From NCBI GenBank assembly GCA_016758965.1, contig JAEPRB010000270.1:1-50891 (forward strand): DNA of 50,891 nt, in the 5' to 3' direction. The notes beneath the pieces were generated by a model. The model ran no database searches. It had not been told where the DNA came from and saw only the letters and a list, made by a program, of their open reading frames with translations. The DNA comes from Circinella minor. Lineage: Eukaryota > Mucoromycota > Mucoromycetes > Mucorales > Lichtheimiaceae. This document shows positions 29,449 to 42,405 of the stretch, in pieces (position 1 is the first letter of the stretch; each line of letters begins with the position of its first letter). The translations under genes and the position numbers were made by a program.

Positions 29449-31170
29449 ATGCCTATACCCGTTACAAAATCGCCTAGTTCCTTCGAGCAATGCAGTATTT
29501 CGGCCTCTGATGCCATCATTAAACTCATTCAAATCATTCTACGTGCCCGTCTTGGCACAACTGAATATAAATGTAGGCAAAACCATCATGAAGACAATTC
29601 TTTTTGTTGCTTTCATTTGAAACATTATCATTTTCAACACATTCGAGGTAGCTTTACCATCACTATCCATATTATACAACAAAACAATTTCTTTACAACT
29701 GCGAGTGGAAATTTACTAGAACGTTGGATTATATCTTTGGATCCAACTACTATTTCCGATTCGAATAATGATATGGTTGAAAATAATGCATCGACAACGA
29801 CAGACGAAACGGATGCTATCTTATTGCTACAAGCTGTTTATTCTCACACTCGTCTCATGCCAGTACATACACTGCTTTCTAATAATAGCTTAAGAAAATC
29901 TGATTTGGCAACCATGGTTACTATGGATGATGGTCGTTATCGTTGTTTTTCACAACAAGAGCATTCTTGTCCGTCTTCTTCTTTTTCAGTAACAGCTGTT
30001 GACACAACAGAGACCCTTACAACAGTTACACCTGATGATTTTCCACATACCGCACATATTAAAACACATCAATTTTCCCCCAGGGGTCGAATCAGACTTC
30101 AGGTTGTATATCAAGATAATATTGCAGATGAAATGTCACCAGTAGTTTCAAGTGGTATTGCCATGCGACGGTTATCTCGGCTCTCTTTGTCGGCCATTGA
30201 AGATGACACCGCGGCGCATGAACATAAGAACAGCTATCATCATCAACAACAACACCATACATACAGTCACCATCATCCATTTTTACAACAATCACCACCC
30301 AAAGATTCATACCATAATACTACAACAAATATACTACATAGTAATTATAATATCAACAATTCCCATAGCAAATACAGCGATATAAATTATAGTAATAATA
30401 ATAAAAAGACTTTATCAGCAAGCATCCCTATACCAAATATGCAATATACCCATCATCATGGTCTAGTCGCTTATTCTACATCACCATCACCATCCTTCGG
30501 CGCAACACGTGCTCCTTGGGCTATCAACTCTCTTTTATCCTCCCAACCACCACAGCCCCCTTTTCAACAAAGACGTACTTCGTGGACTGGCGATCAGCAT
30601 CTTGGAGGATCACTTGTTGGAAGCTATGAAGAATCCCTTCTAAGTGGTCGTATGTCTTCAATGCCATCTAAACCCATTCTCTTTCAAGCACAAATTGGTG
30701 TATTAGGTAAAGAATGTAAATCGTCATTACGTTGTCCACCTCATCGTTCGGTCACATTTCCTGCATTCTTTTACGACATGCAAGAACAATTGGTTCCTCC
30801 CTATGTCGGTACCGTGGATTTAATACCACCTTATCGGTTACCACCCAAAGGGCAATTACAAATTGTTATCAAGAATCCAAACAAAACAGCAGTCAAATTA
30901 TTCTTAATTCCTTATGATGTATCGGATATGCCAAAAAATACAAAAACATTTTTAAGGCAAAAATCGTACGATGGGCATTCATTACGTTATGCTGTTCAGG
31001 TCCAACTGTGTAGAACAGAAAAAAGACGGGTTTATTTGTACAAGCACATTCGGGTGGTATTTGCCAATAGAATTGCGGACTCAAGAGATAAATTAAAAGT
31101 GACATGTGAAGGGCCTCAAGAACGCGGACCTTTGACAAGAGCTGATTTAGATTTACTCAGTACATTATGA
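29449..31170 (+). CDS. Atos/FAM214 homologue (DUF4210 plus Chromosome_seg domains), single exon
   Basis: 573 codons without introns. The start is ATG at 29449; no in-frame ATG lies upstream. The N-terminus (SFEQCSISASDAIIKLIQI) resembles the conserved N-terminal helix of fungal members. A low-complexity centre rich in His, Gln, Asn and Ser spans about residues 255-385. The conserved core follows: SYEESLLSGRM (about 389-399, start of DUF4210), FQAQIGVLGKECKSS, VTFPAFFYD, PPYVGTVDL, IVIKNPNKTAVKLFLIPYD and DMPKNTKTFLRQK. The RRVYLYKHIRVVFANR block near 530-543 marks the second (Chromosome_seg) domain. Human FAM214A/ATOSA and Drosophila Atossa share this architecture. Animal members are reported as nuclear regulators of metabolism; the S. 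pombe relative is named only for chromosome segregation. The molecular function in fungi is unknown. It is convergent with the eEF2-like gene. Confidence 0.9.
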   Translation: MPIPVTKSPSSFEQCSISASDAIIKLIQIILRARLGTTEYKCRQNHHEDNSFCCFHLKHYHFQHIRGSFTITIHIIQQNNFFTTASGNLLERWIISLDPTTISDSNNDMVENNASTTTDETDAILLLQAVYSHTRLMPVHTLLSNNSLRKSDLATMVTMDDGRYRCFSQQEHSCPSSSFSVTAVDTTETLTTVTPDDFPHTAHIKTHQFSPRGRIRLQVVYQDNIADEMSPVVSSGIAMRRLSRLSLSAIEDDTAAHEHKNSYHHQQQHHTYSHHHPFLQQSPPKDSYHNTTTNILHSNYNINNSHSKYSDINYSNNNKKTLSASIPIPNMQYTHHHGLVAYSTSPSPSFGATRAPWAINSLLSSQPPQPPFQQRRTSWTGDQHLGGSLVGSYEESLLSGRMSSMPSKPILFQAQIGVLGKECKSSLRCPPHRSVTFPAFFYDMQEQLVPPYVGTVDLIPPYRLPPKGQLQIVIKNPNKTAVKLFLIPYDVSDMPKNTKTFLRQKSYDGHSLRYAVQVQLCRTEKRRVYLYKHIRVVFANRIADSRDKLKVTCEGPQERGPLTRADLDLLSTL

Positions 31171-31698
31171 TAAAAAAAATCTATTGTCACATTTATTATC
31201 ACTGCATGCCGTCTGTGTCTTTTTTTTTTCATTATATCTTCCCAGTCATATATACATATATCTTATAAAATAACCAAGGTTATTTTTATTTTCATTACTC
31301 GAATCATGTATACACATGGACTTTCTTCCCCAATTTCCTTTTTTTATTATTACCCAATTGATATCATTGTATATTTTTAAACTATTCTTTCACCCTTCTC
31401 GTATCCCATTACTTAAACAGTTTTTGGTTAATTCTGTATATACATATACATATATATATATAAATTGCATACTTTCAGTCTTTCTTTCTTTCTTTCTTGT
31501 TTGCTTGTCTGTCATTTGGGTTTTATTTTCATTACATCACCAAATCACTATATGTAGGAATTGCTTCTGGCAAGCCTCGTCGTTTTCGCAACCTACGAAT
31601 TAATTTGTGAACTAGTAATTTACATATTGATGCATTATTAATAAAGCAAACTTTCATATTTACACTCAATAAATTCCTCATGGCACTACGTAGTTTTT
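31171..31698. other. Convergent intergenic spacer
   Basis: 527 bases between the stops of the Atos homologue (+) and the eEF2-like gene (-). AT-rich with CT-rich and TA-rich patches; probably two 3' UTRs. Nothing else was seen. Confidence 0.6.
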
Positions 31699-34600
31699 TT
31701 ATTTGTTACCTTCACTATTTGGATCATAGGCTAAACCAGGTAGACGTTCCCAATGATGTAACGTCATTCGTAAGGATTCAACTTTTGTCGAAGGAATTTT
31801 GTCAAGTTCTTTTTCCAAACCTATCGTTTCACTAACAGGAAGACGGATGGTGATTCTGACAGTTTTAAGGAAATGGCATTGTTCAATTTCATTCACAAAA
31901 ACATAGCCGCGATACCGTTGGTCTCGTTGCCCATTATTGTTGCTATTATCATTACTATTATTGTTATCAGTCATCAAGAAGAATTCTCGAACAGTCTTTG
32001 CTACCGACGCTTTACAGACAATCTCCACAGTATAAATAGGTTCTTGTAATGTCATATCAGCATTGATCAAACATCCGTACATAGCCCTACGTGTCGTTAA
32101 AATAACCTGACTGTTTCCACGTTTGATGGGGTCGCAATTTGAGAAAATGTTATCAATACAAAATGTGCAGTTTCCTAATGGACTATAACATAACGGACCT
32201 CCTTTTTGGACCCACTTGAAACCTTTTATAATTCCATCTTTGAAGTCGTGAATATGCAGTACGGCGTGTGTATCCTCTATTAATTGATTATCGTCAACTT
32301 CACTGTGCTGCCAACGTCGTATTGGTCGTTGTTTTTCCCGCTCTTTAATATTACTATAATTGACGATGGTGTCTGTAGTATGATCTGTGTTCTGACGTGA
32401 GCTTGTACTAGTAGTAGAATTGTTATTATCTTGTTTTTCTTGTGTGGGTTGCACATGCATTGTGATACGGGTAAATTTATTTGGTGATCTGACGCAAATG
32501 GATGAAGATGTCTTTGTAATAGTTTCTTGGTACATTACAACTTTGTCATCTTCTACAATTTTGAATTCAAGTGGAGCTACGAAATCAATGTTCTCTTTGT
32601 TGTCCCTATTTTCTTTTCCTTCTTGTTGTTTTCTTAGTTCATTTTCTTGTTCTTTTTGGCATAGAATGGCAAGTGAATCAATTGATACTTTCAAGTGACG
32701 TTCCCCGGCAACTGCAATAAAGAAACCTCTGCTATAGTTCTTAGAATCTTCTTCCGAATATGATATACCTGGATCAATGTGTACAAGTTTTTGTAATGCT
32801 TGACCAACAACTGCGTTGTGTTTTTGCTCAACGAGAATGAGTACTTCAATCACTGGTAATGACGATCGAATATGCTGTTCAGGCGAAATTACTGGATGAT
32901 AAGGGTTTGATATTTCGTCTTTCAATGTGAGAGTTGCTGGAGGACCCCACAAAACTTCCTTCATTACGAATGCGACTAGACATCCAGCAGAAACCATATA
33001 GTTGTTGCTGCTATTGGTTGTTGTTGTATTATAGAATTGTTGCTTCTTTTCCAATGAAATGATTTGCAAGATATCCTCTGTATACGTCCGTGTTAAAAAA
33101 GATTGCGTAGACAAACACACAGTGCATTTAGTATCACTACTATTATTAATTTTTAAAGTGCCTGAGAAAACGCGTCCCAAATATACAACATGATAATTTT
33201 TGTAATCACTTTTTGTTGTTTTTATTGATGGTATTTTCAGCTCAATCTTTTTGGCAGCGTAAATAATAAGAGGCCCGGACGGATCACAGTAATGGATTGC
33301 TTTATCTACAATATCTTTGGTTTTCCGAAATTTCTGAAAATTACGTTGCTGAGCCTGGATAGGTGATGGTAAATGACAATTGATTGTATCAATCAAATGT
33401 AGTTGTAATGACATCGTGTGGCGCATAATTAAATGAAATAGGGCTGAATTATTGTCATCGTTTGGTCGACAGTGTTGTTTTAATTGTTCGAGTATTGTTC
33501 TTGGATTTATAAGGACATTAAATCTTTTTAAAATATCGTTCATTTGTTGCATGCTCTCCGTGTCTTCATTATTATCGCTATTCAACCCCCTGTTGTTCTT
33601 GTTGCTGTCATTGTTTTTCTTATTTTTAAATAACGTTGATACCAAAGTGGATGTTGCTTGCAAACTCTGATGAAGTGGTAATAAAATAAATTTATTGAAA
33701 CCACGCTGTTCATCGCCTTTTACTAATTTCTTTCTCCACTTTTTTTCGTGCAAATCATAGAAATGATCGTCCCATAATCTTTCAAGAAGTTTAGTTTGAT
33801 CAATACCAAATCGTCTGTGATATAAATTGGTAAAATAATTCAAATCAATCACCCAACCATGTAAAGCAGATCCAAAAAGAAGGTTGCCATTTTTTGGATC
33901 TAGTTGAGGATGCTGATATACTTTTAAAATATCGTTGACGTCAGAAATAGTTCTTTTCAGCGTCTATATTTTATAGGTGTTATAGATATACATAAAAATT
34001 GTTATTGAGTGTTATTATATATATATATATATATATATATATTTCAACTGCATAAGAATTCAGAATATTAATACCTTATAGATTATCTCAAAATCATTAC
34101 TTGTTCCAGTAATGTTGTTTAGTAAAATGTCAACCTTATTAATAAAAAGTACAACACTTTTTTCATAAGCTTGTACTTTCTCTTGACCTTTACCGCTTAC
34201 ACATTCTTCTGCGTTGGATGACAATGCATGCTTCAATATTATTTCAACATGCTCAAATAGATTTTCGGTACAATCAACAACCAAGATAATGCCATCCGTA
34301 AGTTGTAAATCCCCAGTAATCTGTCCCAGAAATTCTGGATGGCCTGGTGTGTCAATAATATTTAACACCAGATCTACATGTGTAATAATTCAATAATAAG
34401 GGATGGTGAGCATACTACTGGATAAATTTCGACATCTTGTTAAATGAGTAAAAAAAACATACGTATTACCATAATCATCATCGGAAACGATGGACTTTGA
34501 ATGGATAGTAACAGGATTTGAACGTGTTGTCATGACATAATCGTTATTGGTTGCTATGATTTTGTTTCTATTATTACTGTGATTATTATGAAGTATGTGA

Positions 34601-34754
34601 TTCATTAAAGTTGTCTTTCCATGTTGGTCAGAGCCAACTATAGATATGTTTCTTATATGCGGTGGTTCCTGTATGTTAAAGAACAAGAATACTGAGAATT
34701 GATCTTGCTGGATAAATGTTATTAAGAATCAAGATTTTTTCTTTCACTTACCAT
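31699..34754 (-). CDS. Divergent elongation factor 2 (eEF2) paralogue, 4 exons
   Basis: Exons are 34754-34752 (ATG alone), 34668-34470, 34373-34075 and 33963-31699, giving 921 codons. It can be followed against eEF2 almost end to end: G1 GSDQHGKT, G3 DTPGHPEF, G4 INKVD, FGSALHGW, RLWDDHFYD, LHLIDTINCHLPSP, CDPSGPL, YLGRVFSG, GERHLKVSIDSL, the domain IV stretch KDGIIKGFKW and the domain V stretch LRMTLHHWERLPG. It is not ordinary eEF2. Switch I is about four residues shorter and lacks the RKDEQERG segment. The domain IV tip reads DPIKRGNSQ where eEF2 has DAIHRGGGQ, so the diphthamide His is Lys (about residue 781, codon 32124-32122). The last 25-30 residues of eEF2 are absent, and Asn-rich inserts are scattered through. 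It lacks the N-terminal acidic region of Snu114 and the size and insertion of Efl1/Ria1. Canonical translocase activity is therefore doubtful. The ORF is intact, which argues against a pseudogene. Confidence 0.88.
34016..34042. repeat. (TA)n microsatellite in eEF2-like intron 3
   Basis: Uninterrupted TA dinucleotides of about 27 bases lie inside the intron between exons 3 and 4 (33964-34074). Confidence 0.9.
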
Positions 34755-35401
34755 GAACACAATCTTTGTAAAAATAAAGGAAAGATGTATTAAAAACCCA
34801 TTTTTTTTCTTCTCAATTTAACGTCCTTCGTTACACAGATAACCGCAGCAAAGAAATCCCACGATGAACATTTTTGATGGCTGAGACGTTGAATATAAAA
34901 CCAAATATTATTGCCCTAACGATGACAACAATGAAAGAGAAAGCCACTTCTTCCTTTTCCAGCTAATACTTTAATTGGTTAGCTTATTCATCCAATATGC
35001 ACCCAGTTGATCTGTTTTCTTTTTCCCTTTTTTTCTTTTTTTAGATATGAGTATATAGTTCAATAATAACCATACCGTACTTTACATGTGTAATTGAAAA
35101 AACTTACAATCGATCAGCCGTTTTCGTAACCACTAAAGAAAAAATGTGTATTTGTTTTTCCTAGATCTTTATATTCTCAAGGAAGTGAATGATAGGTAAG
35201 ATGACTGTAATACAAAATTTTCAATAGATCAGAATAGACCTTATTTTGGAAAAAAAAAAATACGGGGACTGAAATTAAATTCAAGGGATTCAATTACCGG
35301 TTGATCTTCTCCAATAGCTCTTCATTATTTTTTTTTTCTTGCTTTCTGTTTTTTTTTCTCCTTCTTTATCGTTGTATGCTATTCTGCTTTCGATCACGCG
35401 A
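34755..35401. other. Divergent promoter region: eEF2-like gene and P5B ATPase
   Basis: 647 bases between the two start codons. AT-rich with poly-T runs, no ORF and no repeat. It must hold both promoters. Confidence 0.6.
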
Positions 35402-38400
35402 ATGTCGACCCATTCTTCGACTCGGACACTCGCAGGATATGGAGCCTCCCCCTTGGAAAGCAACAGTAGACCTACCTCACCTAGTCGTAATGCGCCAAGA
35501 CCCAGACGAGATTCTACTGCTCCGCTTATGCACACACCGCCGATAGGTGGTGGTCCTTCCATGTCGACAATGACCAGTACTACTTCCAATAATCAATACA
35601 TTAAACATACAGCAACATCGTTGGGTGATTTACAATCGTCTGGTTTATATCGTCGAAGAAAAAAGAATGAAGAAGATACAGAGGACGAAGACGAAGATAT
35701 AGAAGAGCCAAATCGTGAATTAAATACGAGTGACGAAGAAGACGAAGACGATGATTCAAGTGATAATGATAGTACAGTAGCCGACAATGAAGAGGATGAT
35801 CGCACTAATTTATTATCAAATTATAATAATAATAGTAATAATCATGTTCGTATTGGTGGAATGGAGAGAAATAATTGGCGGCAAATTTTAGTTTTGGAAG
35901 AAGATGTCGAAATCTCAATCCAAGGCTATCGCTATGATACATTACAATATCTACTGTATCGAATTTCTTGTTTTTTATCGCTTGGTTTAGTATGGCTCAT
36001 TTGTCGTTGGATGCCAAAATGGTGGGTTACTTGGGTCGGGGAAAGTGTTACTTTGGATAAAGCTCAATGGCTGGTATTTATAGTAAGTAGTTGTATTTTA
36101 TTGCTGTGTCTCATATGTTGTTGTTTTAGATTATATTTGGAGGTATAAAAAAATATGTATATTAAATTAATGGATTGTGTCTAGAACCAATATGGGGAGC
36201 AACAAATATTACGGCCGCAGCATGAATTTTATGGTGGTACTGTCGGATCCGTTTTTTCTGTGGATCAGATGAAAGAAGTCATTAAGACGGAAGGATGCCA
36301 TCATGAAGAAGCTCGACGATTATTGAATATGGAAGAGAAGTTGACCCATTTGATTCTTGTGGAATATCGTTATATTCGACTCGCTTTTCATCCTCTTTTA
36401 CGTAGATTCTTGATTATTGGGTAAATACAGATACAATGTTGATAGTCATATATCTTTTTACTGTATACAGTTATATTTTACTTAATCCATTCATCTCATT
36501 TTATTGTTCTAGTTTTTGGAAAGATACTAATTGGACTTCCATTAAAAGTGCGAAAACTGGATTGACATCAGAAAAATATCAACGAAGAGTGATAGCGTTT
36601 GGTCCTAATTTGATCAACATCCGTGAGAAACCTACTGGTGCACTGCTGCGCGACGAGGTAACATTGATACAGAATTAAAAAAAAAATTTTAATACCCACT
36701 TGACCATAAAAAGAAACCAAAGTTTATAAAATAGAAAAAGTTAGTGACACAATATAATAACTGTTTTTTTTTAGGTATTGAACCCTTTTTACGTGTTTCA
36801 AATTGGAAGTATCATTTTATGGGGTTTGGATGACTACTATTACTATGCGTTCTGTATATTTATTATCAGTGCTGTTAGTATCATAACAACACTGATAGAA
36901 ACAAAACAGGTAACTTTGACTTTGATTTTTATTCCGGAGTTTTTAAAAAGTTTAAGATGTATAACAAAGTTCGTTTTTGTACAAGGTGTAAAAAAAATGC
37001 ATATTCTAATGATGATGATAATCGATTCCTTTTTTATTTTTATCTTAGACAATGAAAAGAATGAGAGATATGTCTAAGTTTGAATGTAGCGTTCGGACCT
37101 TTCGGAATGGATCATGTGAGTTTATCATATGTAGTATATATTTATCTCCCAAGGAAATGGTAATAATATTACGATGGCTGATCATATGCATTACATGGGA
37201 TATGTGTATTTTTTTTAGGGCGCACGATTAGTTCTGCAGAACTTGTACCGGGTGATCTAATCGATTTGATAGATTTACATACTGTACCTTGTGATGCAAT
37301 GCTCATTTCAGGGGACTGTATTTTGAATGAATCTATGCTCACGGGTGAATCAGTTCCTGTATCTAAATTACCTGCCACCGATATGGTTGTTCGTAAAATG
37401 GATCTTTCCGGAAGTAGTATACCTGCAGAAATTGCAAAACACTTTTTATTCATGGGTACCAAAGTAGTACGTGTACGTTCGAATAACAGTACAGCTGCAG
37501 TAGCTTTGGTTGTACGTACTGGGTTCAATTCAGCCAAAGGATCTCTTGTTAGATCCATGTTGTTTCCTAAACCAAATAATTTTCAATTTTATCGTGATTC
37601 GTTTCGATTCATTGGAGTCTTGGGTGTTATCGGTAAAAAAAAATACTTCATTCTTTCATATATATTATATACATGATGACATAAGTACCTCATCGGACCA
37701 AATATCTAACATGAAACACTTTCCCTTTATTTGGTTTTTAACTTAGCTCTATGTGGCTTCTTATTATCCACTATCAACTTCATACGCATTGGAATTGACA
37801 CTGAGACTATGATTTTGCGTGCATTGGATTTAATTACTGTTGTTGTTCCACCTGCACTGCCTGCTACAATGTCTATTGGTACTAGTTTTGCCATCGGCCG
37901 GCTTAAAAAAATTGGAATCTTTTGTATATCCCCTCCCAAAGTGAATATTGGTGGTAAAGTCGATTGTATGTGCTTTGATAAGACAGGAACATTGACTGAA
38001 GATGGATTAGATATTTATGGATTTCGATCGATTTCGACACAAAGTGGTGACGGAAAGAATTATTTTGACGATGAAATGATATCTATGCAAGGAGTTGATC
38101 CAAGTCTAGATACCGAAGGTTCCACAAAGGCTAAGATTTTTCGTGCTATGACCACCTGTCATTCATTAAAAATTGTGGGTGGTGAATTAATTGGTGATCC
38201 TTTGGATTTGAAAATGTTTGAGCATACTCGGTGGGAATTGGAAGAAAGCGGTGGTGCTTCTTCGACGGGTCTCAAAACACGTAGTGAATTGGCTGCATTA
38301 CAAGCAAAGAAAAGTGCCAAAGTTGGCATTATGCCGACAGTAGTCCGACCACCTGGTGGACGTCAAGAGCTACCTCTTCATTTGGTAATACATTTTTTTT

Positions 38401-40792
38401 TTTACTCTGTACCATTTCACATTAAGTATGAACCAGTTATTAATCTGTTTTTCTTTTCGATATTTGATTTTTAGGGTCAACATGATGCACCACCTGTTGA
38501 ATTTGGTATTATTCATTCATTTGAATTCGTATCTGCACTACGTCGTATGAGCGTCATTGTTCGTCGTTTAGCTGATCCAGTCATGGAGGTTTTTGTTAAA
38601 GGTGCACCTGAAGTAATGGTTGATATTTGTAGATCTGAAACTTGTAAGTATTATTAAAAATGAAATTATTTTTTTTATCTCGTTGACTGAATCTATTTGT
38701 TTTTCCTGAAAACTTTATAGTACCAGTTAATTATAAAGAGATCTTGTATTGGTATACTCATCGTGGATATCGTGTAATTGCATGTGCATCTCGCCAGTTA
38801 GACGGTATTAAATGGCATAAACTTCACAAGTTAAAGAGGTATAAAACACATGGACATTTTACTTAATAAAATAATAAAAGTATTTGCGATAATTAACCAA
38901 GATTATAAACATAAAAAAAAACATAGAAACGAAGTAGAATCGAATCTTACTTTTTTGGGATTTATCATTTTTGAAAATAAATTGAAGGCACGTACGATCC
39001 CTGCACTTGAAACTCTACGCAATGCAAATATTCGGCAAATTATGTGTACTGGTAAGTAATATTTGTCAATTATTATAAATTACTAAGTTTATTAAATACT
39101 ATATATCACTGTTGTTATTTAGGTGATAATGCATTGACAGCTATTAGCGTTTCTCGAGAATGTCGTTTGGTGGATGAATCTGCAGAAATCTATGTACCCA
39201 GATTTCTGAGAGGATCATCAACTGACCCCAACTCTCAGCTAACATGGGAGAGTGTATTATCCGAAGGGCAGACTCTTGATAACGGGTCTTTGGAGGTAAC
39301 CACACATACATATATATATATACAGAGGCAAAAACTTATAAATCATACCAGTCTTCTAATCCGTACATTGATTAATATTTAGCCCCGTCGATCAGATAAT
39401 TATGGACAACCTTATAATCTTGCTGTGACAGGTGAAGCATTCCGATGGATGGTCGATAATGCACCTACTGAAATTTTACATCGTATGTTGGTGAAAGGGG
39501 CCATTTATGCACGTATGTCACCGGATGAAAAACAAGAACTTGTTTTTGAGTTACAAAATATTGGTTATTGTGTTGGTTTCTGTGGTGATGGTGCAAATGA
39601 TTGTGGTGCTCTCAAAGCAGGTGATATTGGTATTTCTTTATCAGAAGCAGAAGCATCTGTTGCTGCACCATTTACTAGTAATACCATGGATATTGCTTGT
39701 GTCATTGACGTTATCAAGTAAGTGAACTGTTCCCCAATCCGTTTTATTCATAATATTTTTTTTGGAGATAAATTATAGATTGAAATACTTAATTGTTGAT
39801 ATTGTAATTATTAGGGAAGGACGGGCTGCACTTGTTACAAGCTTTAGTTGCTTTAAATATATGGCACTTTATAGTATTATCCAATTCACGTCGATCACGC
39901 TATTATATGCATTTGGCAGCAATTTGGGCGATTTCCAATTTTTGTATATAGATCTATTCCTTATTTTGCCAATTGCCGTTTACAGTACGTTATCTTATAT
40001 ATTCTATTTTGATGTGTATGATTCACACAAGAAAATTGACTGATTAATTATATCATATAGTGGGATATACTGGAGCTTGGCCAGTGCTTCATCGAAAACG
40101 ACCTACAGCAAGTTTGGTATCGAAAAAAGTTCTTACATCACTTCTAGGTCAAATCGTCATTTGTTCAAGTGCCCAGTTTTTTGCTTATTGGGTAACACAC
40201 CAACAGAGTTGGTATGTCGCTCCTGTATTCGATCCAGATGGTGAAAATATCGAATCCTATGAAAATACTGTATTGTTCTTGCTTTCAAGTTTTCAATATA
40301 TTTTGATTGCTATCGTATTTAGTGTGGGACCTCCTTATCGACAATCCATGTGGACAAATGGTAATATAGCTACTTTTTTTTTAGCTGAGTCATTGAGTGT
40401 TTACATCTACTGTTTTGTGTTACTAACAAAGCGAATTGATTTATATGCATATAGGACGTCTTGTATTGACAATTACATTCTTGTTTGTATTAACAGCATG
40501 GTGCGTCTTATTCCCGTCTGGTTGGCAAATGAAGATTCTTGAATTAGAGCCCATTCCTTTCAGTTTCCGTGTTTTTATCATGTTCCTTGCTGTTGGTAAT
40601 CTTGCAATAAGTTATGTCTGTGAGAAATACTTTTTCCCGTATCTTGTCGCATGGCTTTCTAATACCATAAAGAATATGCGATCATCATCATCATCAACAA
40701 CACAAGGAGGATATGCTCCTTTAGCCAAGACTCATAAAAAGACATATAAACGGGTGATGGATGAGATGGGCATTGTAGATATACATCATTAA
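35402..40792 (+). CDS. P5B-type ATPase (Ypk9/ATP13A2-like), 15 exons
   Basis: Exons are 35402-36082, 36185-36420, 36513-36657, 36775-36909, 37049-37115, 37219-37632, 37747-38384, 38475-38643, 38721-38838, 38927-39051, 39123-39295, 39383-39717, 39815-39984, 40061-40360 and 40455-40792; 1,347 codons, all phases consistent. Motifs in order: actuator-domain LTGESVPV (exon 6); [13 protein letters not shown], the PPALP signature of P5B in M4; [14 protein letters not shown] with the phosphorylated Asp at 37977-37979 (exon 7); FVKGAPEVM (exon 8); [14 protein letters not shown] (exon 12); then the C-terminal membrane helices. The N-terminus is Ser/Pro- and Glu/Asp-rich, ahead of the P5B membrane hairpin ([22 protein letters not shown]). 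P5B pumps sit on vacuole/lysosome-type membranes, and ATP13A2 exports polyamines. The exon 1 end is chosen at GTAAGT (36083); a later in-frame donor at 36143 would add 20 hydrophobic residues in a place where relatives have none. Confidence 0.94.
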
Positions 40793-41037
40793 GAAATAAA
40801 CTATTATTATAATTATTATTACTGTTATATGGTTTTGAAGGGGAGTGAGATAGGCTATGTTGCTATGATACATGTAATACTAGTTTGACATGGTGATATA
40901 TATTTTGTTTTTGATGGTGGAATATCATTGATTAAATAATGTTAGTAAATTATATAACAAACAAATATTTAAAGTGAACATCGATTTAATTTTAGAGGAT
41001 TTAAATTTCAGTTGCCCTTTTGTGAAAACATAAATTT

Positions 41038-42270
41038 ATGCCAGTGTATTGTGAAAACGAGGACAATGTTGCCAAAGCGAATAAGGTTGAAAAAAATAAA
41101 ACATGCATACAATGATTTTTTCTTATATTTCAGCATGGAAAAATAAAAAATTACAAAATAAAAAGGAATGAAAATCTACTCCTTCTGTGATCCTCATTTT
41201 GTTCTTTTTTTTTTTTATTTTTATTTTATATCCAGGTTGCGAATCTCATCCCATTCTTAGAAAGGCCGATTAAATTTGAAAGGTAAACGACCTTAAAAAA
41301 AGTTTTTTTTTTTATAATTAATTTTTTCATGTCTAAAAAAGACTTCATATTTCCTATTAGAAATGATCTCGTAATTGATTATTATACAGTGGAAGACATG
41401 TCAGAACAGTTAAAAGTATGGGCGTTTGAACTTGTCAAGACGAATATGCATGACATGTGTGTTATCTTTCTCTATTATTAAAATCGTATTACTATTTCTC
41501 TGAAGGCTCATACACAGTTTTTATATACAAAACAGGTATTCTAAATCAAATGATGGATGGGACGAAGAACAAAAGAAAAAGGAAATGCGTGTACCGGAAA
41601 TGCGATATTTAATTGCTAGGGCAGCATCGGATCCTCAAGATCTCAAAGGCTTTTTATCTTTTCAAATATTACACGAAGAAACAATGGATGATGATATAAT
41701 GGCACAAGCTGCTTATTGGTAAATTTATCTATTTAGCTATTTATGTACACATATGTATATGATAACAATGTTAAAATATCGTGTATTTTCATTCATTTGA
41801 TCATTTTTAGTTTCGAGCTTCAACTTATTCCAAGTGCAAGGAGTCAAGGCCTTGGTGAATTCTTGATGCAAATACTTGAACGCGTTGGCAATTATTGGAA
41901 AATGGATAAGATAATGTTGACAGTATTTAAAGGTAATCTATCTAAAAAAGAATTACTTTATATTTTATTATATGTTAAATGTATGGTTTGCTGATGTATA
42001 TATAATGTTTTTTTTTATTACTAAAGCAAACAAGGGTGGATTTCGATTTTATACTGAGAAATTAGGGTATGTAAATTAATGGGTATTATAAAAATATAAA
42101 AATGAGTGTGTATGTAATGTTATGCACAAATAGAGAAAGGAACGAAATTAATGTAAATATGAATAATTAGATTCACCTTGGATGAGATATCACCAGGAGC
42201 ATGTCTTTCAGCTTTACGTGCTCGTCGTTTTGATTATGAAATTCTCAGTAAATTGTGTAACAATAATTGA
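41038..42270 (+). CDS. NAA40: N-alpha-acetyltransferase 40 (NatD/Naa40), 7 exons
   Basis: Exons are 41038-41085, 41236-41282, 41361-41456, 41536-41718, 41811-41932, 42027-42066 and 42171-42270, giving 211 codons. NatD acetylates the N-terminal Ser of histones H4 and H2A. Family marks are VWAFELVKTNM followed by MYSKSNDGWD, the acetyl-CoA loop RSQGLGEFLM (Q/RxxGxG/A of the GNAT fold), KIMLTVFKANKGGFRFY and the closing SYEILS-type FDYEILSK. The N-terminus is short: MPVYCENEDNVAKANK joined to VANLIPFLERP, which aligns with human AKVDAANRL. That first donor (GTTGAA) is weak, so the first 16 codons are less certain. It lies 245 bases downstream of the P5B ATPase in the same orientation and is convergent with TMEM170. 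Confidence 0.9.
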
Positions 42271-42405
42271 TGGTGTTGAAAATGGAAATGTTGTTATGTA
42301 AACAATTAGATGCAAATGGGAAAAAAATAAGGAAGTTCCAGCTTCATATCATAAAAAAAAACAGGATGGAGGAAAGTAATGTCGTTGTAATATGTCTATA
42401 ACACT

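Noticed and set aside
36083..36148. Longer P5B ATPase exon 1 using a donor at 36143
   Set aside because: It would insert 20 hydrophobic residues where relatives have none and leave a 42-base intron; the GTAAGT donor at 36083 is stronger.
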